A stretch of 38,987 nt of DNA from Haplomitrium mnioides (GCA_049999725.1 JBNGIS010020578.1:67311-106297); one strand, 5' to 3'; positions 21,830 through 33,098 are shown, numbered from the stretch's first letter. The notes: a model not told the origin generated them from the sequence alone. A program made the numbers and translations.

Positions 21830-23064
21830 TATGGGAGCATAGTTCCTAACAAAAGGTCAGAAACAACTCAAAGCAGGTCTCTTCTGCGCAGTAGAGTGGG
21901 AGGGAAGTGGTAAAGCTTCAGTTTTGTGTATAATGAGAGTAAAGCGTAAAAATATATAAATAAGTACTGGTGAGTAAATTTTGGGATGTAGTTGGAAAGG
22001 AGAGAAGGCTAGGTGATGAGGAAGTTGATTTCTTTTTCAGGGAAGAAGAAGAAAAAGAAAAATATATTTTTGTGCTGTAAAACTAATCTAGTTGTTGAGG
22101 GCCAAGGCTAGCGCCTATTTATTTCTATTTCTAGCATTGATGGACAGCTTGGCCAGGAGCAAGTGGAATTGCATTGGAGGACAAGTTGCCCTTTGTGTGC
22201 CCTGAACTAGGTCCGTCCAAGGGTAGAGTATTAAGTGGTGGCCTTATACCCCTGTGGGGATGCCTCTTGAAGGGTGATTAGAGTCAAATGTTTATATAGT
22301 GCTTCTGACTTATGACAGAAGACTTATGGGATATTTGGAGGTGACTGGGGGATTCCACCTGTTATGAAGCATTCGAGGGAGCCACGAGTGTTTGGATCAA
22401 GATGAGAATCCAAAGATGAGGAAGAGATTTTCGGAATCGATCAGCTATGAGTAAGGGGAATTAATCGGAATTGAAGGATGATCGTTTGTTGTGCGAAGGA
22501 GGAGAGGATTTGTAATGATCCAATACAAAGTGGAAGATCTACAAATGAAAGGTAAGATTGATCAGTGTTGAAGGCTTCTGAAGGAATCGAATGTCGTAAA
22601 ATTTAAGGAATAAAATCTGCGAAGCGAATTCTTGAGAAGGAGTGATCAATGGATTGGTTAAGAGGAAGGTTCGTTGGCACGGAGTTTTCTGATGACGAAT
22701 GAAGGTGCTTGGGGAAATCAAATTGAGGCGATGCTGTAGATAGATTTGCCTAAGTACCTGGTGCGGAAATGCTCCTGCTACGAAGTGATGAGTTGAAAAA
22801 GGAAGAATTGTATTATGAAATGAATCAAAGTGAAGAATGGTCGTGCGAGATAGGCCGTTGCGGATATGTGTGGAAGCGATTAAAGTGGGAATTAATCAGA
22901 TCAGCGAGGAAGTGACCGACGACGAATTTCTGCTGTTTGGATAATTGGAATCGGAAGGAATTGGAAATTTTAAGGGGATGAGGAAGAAATTGGAAGTGAG
23001 CGGAAGCGTGGTCTGTGGTTCGTGTTCCGTGAAGGAGATTCCGTGAGTCCGAAGAAGGCTTTGG

Positions 23065-23250
23065 AGCTTTGCGTTACGTTGTGAGGAACCCCAATTAAGG
23101 GGGTTCCGATTTGCTTTACGAAGTGGGGAACTCCGGTTACGGGGGATTTAGTTTTGTGTCCGTGTGGGGATCTGAACTGGGACACCCCGGTTTAAATGGT
23201 TCCGATGGGATTACGAAGTGGGGAGCACCGGTTAGGAAGGTTGCTTTCCA
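23065..23250 (+). repeat. Imperfect short tandem repeats in the large LTR
   Basis: Four or so units of roughly 40-60 bp resemble TACGAAGTGGGGAxCxCCGG followed by TTA, a G-run and TTCCGAT. They appear at about 23073, 23114, 23160 and 23211, and the same order is seen inverted near 38810-38970. Confidence 0.5.
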
Positions 23251-23318
23251 AGGAGATCAACGGAAGGGCTCGATATTGGTGAAATGGTGATATATGAAAT
23301 GGCGACTTATCGGTGTTT

Positions 23319-23418
23319 NNNNNNNNNNNNNNNNNNNNNNNNNNNNNNNNNNNNNNNNNNNNNNNNNNNNNNNNNNNNNNNNNNNNNNNNNNNNNNNNNN
23401 NNNNNNNNNNNNNNNNNN
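23319..23418. other. Assembly gap (100 N) in the large LTR
   Basis: The flanks align with the inverted copy at about 38713 (left) and 38507 (right). The missing sequence is therefore about 200 bp if the copies are collinear, and the 100 N are a placeholder. Confidence 0.9.
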
Positions 23419-24154
23419 AGTTAGTTCTTATGACGAGTGAAGTCTGTGTAAACTAGTGTAAATGAGTTGTTTAGTTTAAGAACGGGTTGTGAGTTGTTAG
23501 TTCTTATTGTAAATTTAGTGTAAAGAAGTTAGCGTGTAGAGAAGCAAGTGAGTTTGAATTGGAATTAGAATGACTGTTATTGTCAGTTGAGCAGGACAGG
23601 GGGTACAAGCCTGTTGGCGAGTTCTTGTTTTGCTGGTTAGTCTCATTGTACATGTGTGCTTCAAGAAATATACAGAGAGTTCATGTATGTGAGGTCCCCT
23701 GCTCATGGTTGTTGACTGCAGATTCATGAGGAGCAGTTTGAGGAAGGAACAAGGATTTGCAGTTAGAGTTGGTTGGTGAATGTTTTGCATGTTTGCAATT
23801 GAAGAAAGCAGTCTAGTAGCATTAGAGGAGTGCATGTCGGGAGTTGCCTGAGTGTGTCCTACTGGTGGGCCTGGGTTCTGAGTTCCAGGTTGTAAATCTG
23901 TGGGAGGTTTAGTGGCAAATCAATTCTGCTTTAAGTTCTGTTCTGTTCTGTGATTGTTATATTTTTAAGGAGAGAACCTGATGTGGTCAATCAGTCAGTA
24001 GATACTGGTTGGTGGGTTGCAGTAGAGCAAGGAGTGCTCAGGATTGTGTGTGCCTATGGAATAGGTGGGCATTTCAACAAATAAACAGAGTAGTGGGTGG
24101 TTGGAAGAACAACAGTTGGATGTGAGATCAGGAGGGTCGTTCCATAGCTGAGTT

Positions 24155-24554
24155 NNNNNNNNNNNNNNNNNNNNNNNNNNNNNNNNNNNNNNNNNNNNNN
24201 NNNNNNNNNNNNNNNNNNNNNNNNNNNNNNNNNNNNNNNNNNNNNNNNNNNNNNNNNNNNNNNNNNNNNNNNNNNNNNNNNNNNNNNNNNNNNNNNNNNN
24301 NNNNNNNNNNNNNNNNNNNNNNNNNNNNNNNNNNNNNNNNNNNNNNNNNNNNNNNNNNNNNNNNNNNNNNNNNNNNNNNNNNNNNNNNNNNNNNNNNNNN
24401 NNNNNNNNNNNNNNNNNNNNNNNNNNNNNNNNNNNNNNNNNNNNNNNNNNNNNNNNNNNNNNNNNNNNNNNNNNNNNNNNNNNNNNNNNNNNNNNNNNNN
24501 NNNNNNNNNNNNNNNNNNNNNNNNNNNNNNNNNNNNNNNNNNNNNNNNNNNNNN
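24155..24554. other. Assembly gap (400 N) in the large LTR
   Basis: The flanks match the inverted copy at about 37748 and 37600, so roughly 150 bp is expected here, less than the 400 N shown. Confidence 0.9.
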
Positions 24555-24648
24555 TCAGCTTCTATTTAAAATCAGCCTGTACAACAGCTTTCTTATCCTG
24601 GAAGTGTCAGTCATACAATTTGAGTAATTCTTGGCTTTTGTTCTATTA

Positions 24649-24667
24649 TAGTAGTAGTAGTAGTAGT
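24649..24667 (+). repeat. (TAG)n microsatellite
   Basis: About six TAG units in the large LTR. The inverted copy has a shorter CTA run at 37484-37498, so it is an original but length-variable part of the LTR. Confidence 0.9.
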
Positions 24668-24878
24668 TTATGTGTTTGGTTTTGTGTGGAGAAGGGTTGT
24701 CAGTCCTAGAGTGGAGAGAGGTCCATCTCTAAACTGATAGAGTGCATTTTCAAAACTCTTTAAAGAATATGGAAAGTTGGTGAAAGTGAATTAAGAGCAG
24801 ATTTCTATATAGATCTTGCGTGGTTCGATCTTGGGTTGTTGTTTTTCGGGGTTGGAGTGCTGCTGCTGTGCTACGACA

Positions 24879-24883
24879 CTCTC
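24879..24883 (+). repeat. Target-site duplication, right copy (CTCTC)
   Basis: This partner of 21825-21829 follows the terminal ACGACA of the LTR. Copy B pol continues directly after it. Confidence 0.65.
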
Positions 24884-25650
24884 CGCTATAGGAGCTCTTA
24901 TGTATCTTGCTAATCAAACACACCTTCATATTTCCTTTGTTGTGAACTTGCTTGCAAGACATAGTTCACAACCTACTATAAGACATTGGAATGGTATCAA
25001 ACGTATTTTCAAATACTTACAAGCTACAATTAACATAAGACTATTTTCCCAAATAATATTGATCAAATCCTTACCGGTTATGCTCATGCATGATACCTTT
25101 TAGATCTTGATGATGCTAAATCCCAAACCAATTATCTATTCCTATATGGCTCTATAGCTATATCATAGAAAAGTACAAAGAAAACTTTGACTTGTACATC
25201 CTCAAACCATGTAGAGATTATAATTCTGTATGAAGCTAGTAGGGAGTGCTTATACCTATGAAGGATGTTTGATCATGTTTATTTACATTGTGGATTACCT
25301 TGCATATCTAACTTGACTCTTATTTTTGAGGATAACTAGGCATGTGTACAACAGGTCTTATAGGGTTTTATTAAAGGAGACCGAATGAAACACATTTCAC
25401 CAAAGTTTTTCTTCACCCACAAGCATCAAGACAACACTATTTTTGTGCAGGTTATCTATGGTAAAGAGAACATTGCTGATATTTTTACAAAGGCTTTACC
25501 TCTGGCAATGCATCAACATTTTTGTTATTCTCTGGTCTATGGAGACTATCGACATTATTCTTATGACTTCATTGACCATTATTTCATTATATGGTCAACA
25601 TCATCATTTTTGTCTCTGATAGATCTTCATTCTATATTATGCTCATGACG
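24884..25650 (+). pseudogene. Copia copy B pol, C-terminal part (RT end and RNase H)
   Basis: Reading resumes with GALMYLANQTHLHISFVVNLL and RHWNGIKRIFKYL, the conserved region before Copia RNase H. Near 25385 the end of RNase H shows KHISPKFFFTHKHQ and ENIADIFTKALP. The stretch between them is full of stops and small indels, and the catalytic Asp residues cannot be traced with confidence. The pieces and their order match the common plant Copia family of copies A and B. About 250 bases between 25650 and the polypurine tract show nothing coding. Confidence 0.8.
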
Positions 25651-25896
25651 TTTTTCCAAGCATCTTATTTGGCCTACTACCGACTTTCTTATTATTTCTT
25701 CTCTATATTTGGTCACTTTATGACATATATCCATTTATAAATGGTGGTTGCACTCTTTACCTCGTAGGAGTATGAGAGGGTACTAATGACGCAACATCTT
25801 TATACTTCATGTGGATTTCTTTCATAATGTTAGTGATATTTTATCATAGGTTTTGCGTTTATCTTATGTGTGGTTACAACATTCCCTATGTTATAA

Positions 25897-25907
25897 CCAA
25901 GGGGGAG
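25897..25907 (+). other. Polypurine tract of Copia copy B
   Basis: CCAAGGGGGAG sits directly before the TGTTAT start of the 3'LTR, as required for plus-strand DNA priming. Confidence 0.85.
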
Positions 25908-26059
25908 TGTTATAATATATCTAGTAAGATAACTAGACTAATCTAGAATTACATCTTGACCTATGATTAGTGTATATGATTAGGATTATGGTTAGTGCTA
26001 ATCATATATGATTACCACATTACCTTGATGACCTATGAGATTGTAGATTCATACATTGA

Positions 26060-26063
<4 letters not shown>

Positions 26064-26110
<47 letters not shown>
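26064..26110 (+). repeat. (GA)n microsatellite at the edge of a gap
   Basis: A perfect GA run of at least 46 bases leads into N. Copy A has an interrupted purine tract at the same LTR position, so this is a local expansion that probably broke the assembly. Confidence 0.95.
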
Positions 26111-26210
26111 NNNNNNNNNNNNNNNNNNNNNNNNNNNNNNNNNNNNNNNNNNNNNNNNNNNNNNNNNNNNNNNNNNNNNNNNNNNNNNNNNNNNNNNNNN
26201 NNNNNNNNNN
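26111..26210. other. Assembly gap (100 N) inside the copy B 3'LTR
   Basis: The gap follows the GA run. In copy A only about ten bases separate the purine-rich tract from the sequence matching the right flank, so most of the true gap is probably more GA repeat. Confidence 0.9.
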
Positions 26211-26274
26211 TCCATCATATATGTTGCATCTTGTTTCATGTTTTCACAAGTTGTATGATTCTTCACATCCAACA

Positions 26275-26714
26275 GTTTTGATCTTATTTCTTTCAATTTC
26301 AGCAGCGAAAACAGTCAAAGCAAGTCAAGATATTGATGTTGTTGCTTTTGATCCTATGCGTGCATAGGATCATTGATGTTTCTTTGAATACTATACGAGC
26401 ATAGAGTCCAAAGTAGCATTGAAATTGAAGTTCCAGTTTGAGACCCGAACATCACAAATCTTGTTTTTTTCTTTGAAACTTTTGCACATTTTGAGTCAAA
26501 GAGAAGTACTTATTGTGAATGTTGTTCTGATTCTCTTATACCTAAATAGTCTAAAGTATATTTTAATCTTTTTTTTTGTTTTCATCTCTTCTAATCCAAA
26601 CATTTGTTAAAGTTGCTTTGGATATTTTTAACGTTTGAGGTTATCTTTTTAAATTTGAAGCATCAAGACATGTTTTACTTAACTATCTATTTCTTTTTGG
26701 TGTTTTGTGATGAT
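26275..26714 (+). other. Unassigned AT-rich flank of copy B
   Basis: I see no recognisable coding sequence. A pyrimidine tract with CAATTTCAG near 26296-26306 resembles a 3' splice site, so this may be an upstream part of the DUF7869-like gene interrupted by copy B. That is conjecture. Confidence 0.3.
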
Positions 26715-28118
26715 GGAGTCAAATATGATCGCCAATTGTTTCTTTACTGTGATCAACAAATGAAAAAAAGAGCAAAATTTGCAAACCATTGAAGAACATG
26801 TTATGCCAATAGTAAAAAATACTTAGGAATTGTGGTGGATGGAATGGATTAAAAGAAAACAACCATTCTACAATGGCATTTACTACCGAAAAACATTGAT
26901 AAAGATTTTTTGGTGGGTGTGCATGTTGTTGGTGCTTTAATATTCAGTCATATTCTTTCTTCAAGGATCTTCTTAACCTAAAGAAACTTGAGAATGAACT
27001 CTAATTTGACAGTTACGAAGCTCAATAGAATAATATGTGACTTTGAAGACCCAATGGCTCCTACTTTGTATCTTTAGTTGGACAATACACCACAAGAGAA
27101 TAAGAATTCCATCTTATTTGGATAACTTATCTCCTTATTGCCAAGAATTTTTTCCAAAAAATTAAGGTGGGATTTCTCATGGTTGGCTATACTCATGATC
27201 AAATCAATCAAATGTTCAGTAAATTCTCAAAATGCATGAAACATGTCAAGGCTTTTATGACTACAATAATTGTCTTATAATTCTAAACCACATATAACCA
27301 TTTTGTTGAAACTTTAGATTTCAAATTGTTTTTGCAACAAAGTACCTCTTTGGTTCAAAGGACATATGACATTACCTTTAATCAACAATTCAAGTTCAAG
27401 TTGAGTGATTCAAAGACAAAGATTTGGAGCAAACAATTTTCAACAGATGAATTTTGGCTACTTTTAGATGGTATTTGTTGACTCAAGTATCTACATGAAG
27501 TGGATAGAGAAATTTTAAGTTCAATATTGATTCCTCTCAAGGCATACTCTAAAATCAAATGATCTCAAAAGGAAGAAAGAGAAGTTGACGTAGAGAAAGT
27601 GGTCTTTGCAATAAGGGACAATATAAGTGAGAACTGCTACACATTCTTTACACATGCTGATATTCAATGGTGGAATGACCTTTTTTCTTTTGCCCAACAA
27701 GAGATTGTTGCTTCTATCCTTGAAAGAAAAAGACAAGAACTCGAAGCAAAATTCACCTTTCCACCTTCACAATTGGCAAATACTTGCAATGATTCTCAAA
27801 ATGTTCATTTAGGTTCTCAACTTGATGCTCAATAGATAAAAAGAGATGCTCCAATGGAATATGTACTCTCTACACATCAAGAAATCTACGATGGAGCACT
27901 TAAACATCGAGAAAGAACTTTTTTATATTACACCAAATACAAGCACAAATTTGGCAGCTTACATGAGGTGAAAACCAAAATGTTTTTATGTGTTGTTGCA
28001 TTAGTCGATCCAAAGAGTAGACCGTTTTGGATTACCAATGTCTTCAAAGTTTTGTCATTTTATAATGATCAATCTTCCGATCCAAAACAAGTACGTGTTC
28101 AATATTTTGCTTGTGAGG
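26715..28118 (+). pseudogene. Decayed DUF7869-like protein gene
   Basis: Fragments in shifting frames follow the order of a DUF7869-type protein. They are RQLFLYCDQQMKKRAKFANH (near 26730), GIVVDGMD (26830-26849), VGVHVVGALIFSHIL (near 26910), LDNTPQENKNSILFG (27078-27120), KVGFLMVGYTHDQINQMFSK (27164-27225), and a C-terminal part with RPFWITNVFKVL and VRVQYF (28018-28108). The hallmarks are the LDN..ENKN and GxTHDQI(D/N) motifs. The domain's function is unknown to me; such genes occur in large, dispersed, transposon-like families. At least two frameshifts and many stops are present. The 27599-28123 part is the best preserved. No terminal inverted repeats were seen. Confidence 0.55.
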
Positions 28119-28304
28119 TGTAATATTAGGTCACAAATTTGAGCTATAACTAAAAAATAAAGTAAGATATAATGTCAACTATGTCTAGAAAGTTATTACT
28201 AAGTTAGAGTAGCAAAGAGTGGTTGCTATTATAGAGAGTTGGACACATTGCAAGAAGAGAGAAAGTCAAATAATTATTGTGAAAGAGGAAGTCTAAATAG
28301 ACTA

Positions 28305-28505
28305 CTTTAGAAGAGGATAAGAACACGTGGCAAGCAGAGGATTAAAGCAAATAGAAGGTTCTAAAGATATGGATATGCGGCAGAAGGAGAACTTAAGAGA
28401 TGGAAGGCTCTAAAGATAAGGACACGTGGCAAAAGGAGAACTAAAGAGAGATGGAAGGTTCTAAAGATAAGGACATGTGGTAGAAAGAGAATAAAAGTAA
28501 AGGGT
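28305..28505 (+). repeat. Four 50-bp tandem repeats with G-box (ACACGTGG) cores
   Basis: Units resemble GGTTCTAAAGATAAGGACAC, then GTGGCA and GAAGGAGAACTAAAGAGATG. Their cores are GAACACGTGG (28321-28330), GGATATGCGG (28371-28380), GGACACGTGG (28420-28429) and GGACATGTGG (28471-28480). The first and third keep ACACGTGGC, the G-box/ABRE consensus bound by plant bZIP factors. The other two differ mainly by transition-type changes. They lie 130-290 bases upstream of the TATA box. Confidence 0.75.
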
Positions 28506-28563
28506 GGTCTAATCAGTGTGAGAGAGAAAAGGGTCGTCCAATTAAAAGAGGATAGAAAAGAAA

Positions 28564-28618
28564 CCAATGGGGTTTCTCCACCTATATGAGCAAAGTGCTT
28601 TCTATCAAGTATATAAAG
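28564..28618 (+). promoter_or_regulatory. Core promoter of the Ty3 LTR (CCAAT and TATA boxes)
   Basis: CCAAT at 28564-28568 is followed about 45 bases later by TATATAAAG at 28610-28618. This spacing fits an RNA polymerase II promoter driving the element's genomic RNA. Confidence 0.55.
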
Positions 28619-28977
28619 AAGAGAGAGTGTCTTGTTAGGCATCTCTTACCATATGGGTTTTTGAAATTCTTTGTAAGCTTCTCTTATGCTAAATTGTATG
28701 TGTTGTACTTGCGTTAACTTGTGTGTGTGTGTAATGCGGGTGTGTAGTGCTATAGTTGTGTCAAAGCTTGGTCTTCTCTAAAGAGTGTGAACTACCTCTC
28801 TTTGGAGAAGTACTTATGACCTTTTGGAGTAGTGAAATCTCCACTTTGCATTAATTCCAAAAGAAATAAAATTTCCAGTTTTCATGAATAAAGGGTATCG
28901 GATATCCCACCTTTTATAAATGAAGATAAGAATTTTGACTTGATGCTATCTCTAGCAATCTTGAGGAAAGAGTTTGG

Positions 28978-29830
28978 ATGATGGCAAAGTTGGAAGAGCT
29001 TCAAGCAGCTCTTATAGCAAGCCAACAACAAACAAATATGATGATGATAGACATGGTGAAAATGCAATTGCAACAAGAAAGTGGAGAAGGAAGTCAAGAG
29101 ACGTTGCTTCAAAAAATGAGCAAGTCGTGTACAATGGAGCCTTATGAAGGAAGTCGCACTGTTGGTGTTGTAGAAAGATAGGTCTATTGAATAGAAGTTA
29201 ATATATTATACTACTCAAATGCTTCAGATTTGGAGAAAAAATTGTTGCAAGATTATTTTTAACGGAGCATGCATCAATATGGCTACAAGGATGGGAGCAA
29301 TTATCACAAAAAAATACACAAGGAGAACAACTTTTGAGAAGCAGCTTAAAAGAAGGTTTGCTTGAAAATTTTAAAGCGGTAGATCCTACATTGATCGCAA
29401 GAACAAAGCTTTGCGAGTTGGAGCAACAAGGAAGCGTTGCAAGATACATTGAAGAATTTTGAAGCTTGCAAGTCCAAATCAAAGATTTATATAAGTGGAG
29501 TGGAGGCTCTTGACAAATTTTTGCAAGGGCTAAAGAGAAATTTTAGAGAAGAAGTTATGATACACAACTCAAAGGTCGTAAATAAAGCCATCTCATTTTC
29601 TCAATGAATCGAAGAGACTCTAGGGATTGTGCAAGTTGGAAGAAATTATAGCCCCATGCCTATGGAATTGGGAAATATGAGAAGAAGAGAGTTTCATCGC
29701 CCAAATCACCAACAATGAGAACTACAAAATGCTACTGAAAGGAGGATAGATGATTGGCGAGAAACTCAAACATGCTACAATTGTGATTGGATAGGACATA
29801 TTACACCAAATTGTAGAGTACTATGGCGCA
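28978..29830 (+). pseudogene. Ty3 gag with CCHC zinc knuckle, broken
   Basis: The ATG pair at 28978-28983 starts a Gln/Met-rich N-terminus (KLEELQAALIASQQQTN). After stops at 29179 and shifts it continues with YYSNASDLEKKLL and LDKFLQGLKRNFREEV, typical of the retrotransposon gag family that ends in a knuckle. The knuckle CYNCDWIGHITPNC (29773-29814) keeps C-x2-C-x4-H-x4-C spacing. Gag packages the element RNA. A stop follows the knuckle at about 29839. Confidence 0.8.
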
Positions 29831-32800
29831 ATCAAGGATGAGTATTTCAATGGCCTCTTTATAATATCAACAATAAAGAAGATGAAGAATGTTGGGGAAA
29901 TGATAGGCACCATAAAAAAAACCTCGTGGTTTTGCTGGGAAAAAAAAGAAAGGCAAGGGAAGCATTCAACAAAGTCATATCTACTATAAAGAAAAGCAAA
30001 AAAATAGAGGGTTAATTGTGGTCGATGGATGGATGGAAGGATCTGCAATAAGAGTTTTTGTGGACTCGGGAGGAGAAAAAATTAATTTATCATGGGCTAT
30101 AACATTGAAGTTGAAGTTGCCTCTTGAAAAAGAAGAGCATGTAGTGGTGGAAATGGCAATTTGCCAAAGTGAGCCTATTGAAAGACTATCTCAAGGCATA
30201 GCTTTACACATAGGTAACTATAAAAAGAAATTTGAGTGGAAGATCACAACATTGGCAAGATACGATGCTATTCTTAGAATGAAGTGGTTACGAAGATATA
30301 ATCCGCAAGTAGATTGGAAAAAGAAGACACTCACAACATCTCAATGAAAGATTTGGGGAGATTGAGTACAATCATATTTCAAGCATCCACTCCTATATGT
30401 GATTGGAGCAAGTGCGATCAAAAAGTAAGATGTGGTATTTTTAAGACTCTTATGTGAGCTTACCAGTGATAAGAAGGACTCAAAGCATAACATTCTATAG
30501 GAATTTCAAGGTGTTTTGAAAGAGTTATATAACATTTTTCCAATGACTTACCGAAAGATTTGCATCTTAAACGATGCATTGATCACAAGATTGAAGTCAT
30601 TCTAGGAAGTACTCCATTGTACAAAGCACCATATCGTTTGCCACCTTAGAGCTAGAGGAATGCAAATCTCATATTAGAGAATTGTTGGGAAAAAAATTCA
30701 TTCAACCAAGCATTTCTCCTAATGGTGCACTAATATAATTTGTGAAAAAGAAAGATAGAAGTATGAGGATGTGTATTGACTATCGAGCACTCAATCAACA
30801 AACACTGAAAAATAAATATCTATTATCAAGAATGAATGATTTATTTGATTAACTTCAAAGAGCAAATTACTTTACAAAATTGAATTTGAGAAGCGGATAT
30901 CATCAAATCTGAATCGTTGTAGGTGATGTACAAAAAAAAACAACATTTTGAAGTCGGTATGGGCATTTTGAGAATCTTGTTATATCTTTTGGATTAACTA
31001 ATGCTTCTGCAACACCTATGGGTCTTATGAATGATATTTTTCAATTTTTTTTGGATAAGTTTGTTATTGTCTTTTGGATGATATTCTCATCTACATCAAG
31101 AGTCTTTAAGAGCATCAACAACATCTTCGTATGGTATTGAAGGTACTCACAAACTACAAACTATTTGTCAACATGTCCAAATGTGATATTGGATAGAGGG
31201 AGGTTGACTACTTGGGTCACCGTGTGGGTGCATCAAGAATCCAAGCTATGGATAAGAAAGTGGAGTCAACTCAGAAGTGGGAAGCTCCTAGTGATCAAAC
31301 ACAAGTAAAACGATTTTTTAGGCTAACGGAGTTTTACAGTCAATTTGTAAAAGGCTTTGCACAAATAGAAAAACCATTGACCAACTTGCTCAAGAAAAGT
31401 CACACGTGGTCATGGGGAGTTGCACAAGAGTTGGCATTCCAAGCATTGAAGAAGTATGGTTCACTTTTTCTTGCTTCTATTCTTAAATGGTATGGTTCTA
31501 GACGACCAATCAAAATTTTGACGGATGCATTGGGAAAAGCTATTGGCAAAGTTTTGCAATGAGAATGGGAGGATGGTTGGCATTCTATTGCTTTCTTTTC
31601 TAGAAAGTTAAGCAATACTATGAAAAACTACCACACCTCAGAGCGAGAAGAATTGGCGATTGTGCTATCAACCAAACATTGGAAGCATTATCTAAGAGAC
31701 AAGAAGTTTATTGTCGAAACCAAACATAAACCTCTAATCTATCTAGAAACTAAAAAGAAAAACTCTAAAAAAGAGAGACTCAATGAGTGGAGTGGCAACA
31801 ACGGTTCCATATAAAGATGGTTTATGTGGAAGAAAAACATCATATTGGAGATGCCTTCACTCGCATGCCTCAACTCAACATCCTATCAGAACTCACAATT
31901 CATCCTACTTAGTGGATGAAAGTGTTGGCTGCAGTAAAAGAAGATGAAGAGATCATTGCCGCACAACAAAAGAAATTGGTGAAAGAGGTGAGAGGATTGA
32001 TTTTCTTCCAAGACAAGGCATGGGTTTCCAACAATGTTAAGTTTCGCTTTGAGGTTTTGTATGAAGCACATGATTCCGCAATTGGAGGACATGTTGAATT
32101 GAGAAGACTTTGGACAATCTCCAACAAGTTTATTATTGGTCCAAGATGCATAAGGATGTGGAGGCATATGTTTGGAATTGCTTGGCTTGTCAACAAACCA
32201 AAGCGATCATTCTTAAACGAGGAGGTTTATTACAATCGTTGCCTATCTCCAATTGGCGATGGGAACATGAGAGTATGGATATTGTATGTGAGCTACCACG
32301 TGCTTCCATAGGTTATGATGCTATTGTCATTTTTGTGGACAAAATTAGCAAAATGATTCATATTTGTCCAACTACCAAATCAATGACAACACTTAAGTTA
32401 ACAAGAATTTATTTGGAACCAGTCTACTCTTATCATGGTATCTCCAAAGTTATTATTTTTGACTGGCATACTCAATTCACCAGCATGTTTTGGCACACAA
32501 TATTTGGTCTTCTCCAAACTGGCCATGTCTACTACTTATCACTTTGAATCGGATGGTCAAACTCAACGGGACAACCACACCATTGAAGATATATTGCGGG
32601 CTTTTGCTTTGGAAGAGCAAGAACAATGAGATTCGTTGCTACCTATAAAAAAAAATGTGGCTCATATGGAGCTATTGATGGAGTTATTGTAAGAGAACTC
32701 CATAAGAGTATAGTGAGCATCTAACCACTCTATCTAGTCCTCTATTGTCTACACCATGACATCCAACGCGCTAAGGGAAGACTTGAAGTTGCTTGCAATC

Positions 32801-33098
32801 ACCAAAAAAATATGTTGATGCTCATCGTCGTGAAGTGACCTTTACTATAGATGACCAAATGTGACTCTCAACTACCAATCTTCTTTTGCTTCACTCTCGT
32901 AAGCTCTCTGCTTGCTTTATTGGACCATTTGCTATTTTTTCTCGTATCGATAAAGTAGGCTATCAACTAGTTTAACCTTCTCATATGAAGATTCGTCTAG
33001 TTTTTCATGTCTCTTTATTACATTTTTTTTAACCTCGCTCTACCACCTTCACTTGTACCCAAGAACCTCCTCCACCACCTGAGCTTGTTGCTGGTCAT

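Larger units (their letters stand above)
21830..24878 (+). repeat. Large LTR (about 3 kb), probably a solo LTR, inside copy B pol
   Basis: The insert starts TATGGGAG and ends CTACGACA, bounded by CTCTC duplications. The ideal start would be TGTCGTAG-like, so the first TG may have mutated to TA. From about 23050 to 24878 it matches, inverted, the sequence 37277-38987. It has no convincing ORF and no primer-binding site or polypurine tract inside. A solo LTR of a Ty3-type element with long LTRs fits best. Two N gaps lie inside. I cannot name the family. The part left of 23050 is assigned only by the duplication logic. Confidence 0.65.
10182..26274 (+). mobile_element. Ty1/copia retrotransposon copy B, carrying three nested insertions
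   Basis: This plus-strand host element survives as leader (10182-12705), gag N-terminus (12706-12913), gag C-terminus to RT (18478-21829), late RT/RNase H (24884-25650), polypurine tract and 3'LTR (25908-26274). The breaks are explained by copy A (left edge), a Tnt1-like Copia (12914-18477) and a large LTR (21830-24878). Its own 5'LTR and about the first 0.4 kb of leader should lie left of copy A, outside the window. It is about as decayed as copy A and clearly diverged from it. Confidence 0.85.
25908..26274 (+). repeat. 3'LTR of Copia copy B
   Basis: It starts TGTTATAATATA after the polypurine tract and ends ACATCCAACA, matching copy A (TGTTATGCTACA to CATTCAACA). The CTAATC-rich part and the end region align. 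The GA-rich stretch has expanded into a (GA)n run that borders a 100-N gap. The next five bases, GTTTT, would be the outer target duplication, whose partner is off the window. Confidence 0.85.
28119..28892 (+). repeat. 5'LTR of the Ty3 chromovirus (limits approximate)
   Basis: The likely start is TGTAATATTAGG at 28119, where the DUF7869-like homology ends. The end is near the AATAAA at 28887-28892, just before GGGTATCGGATA, which may be a decayed Met primer-binding site. It contains four 50-bp repeats with G-box cores, CCAAT and TATA boxes, and a TG microsatellite-like run near 28720. With no second LTR the borders cannot be confirmed. Confidence 0.5.

Noticed and set aside
28891-28906. GGGTATCGGATATCCC palindrome as a regulatory site
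   Set aside because: The position fits a decayed Met primer-binding site next to the LTR end; the palindrome alone is weak evidence for anything else.
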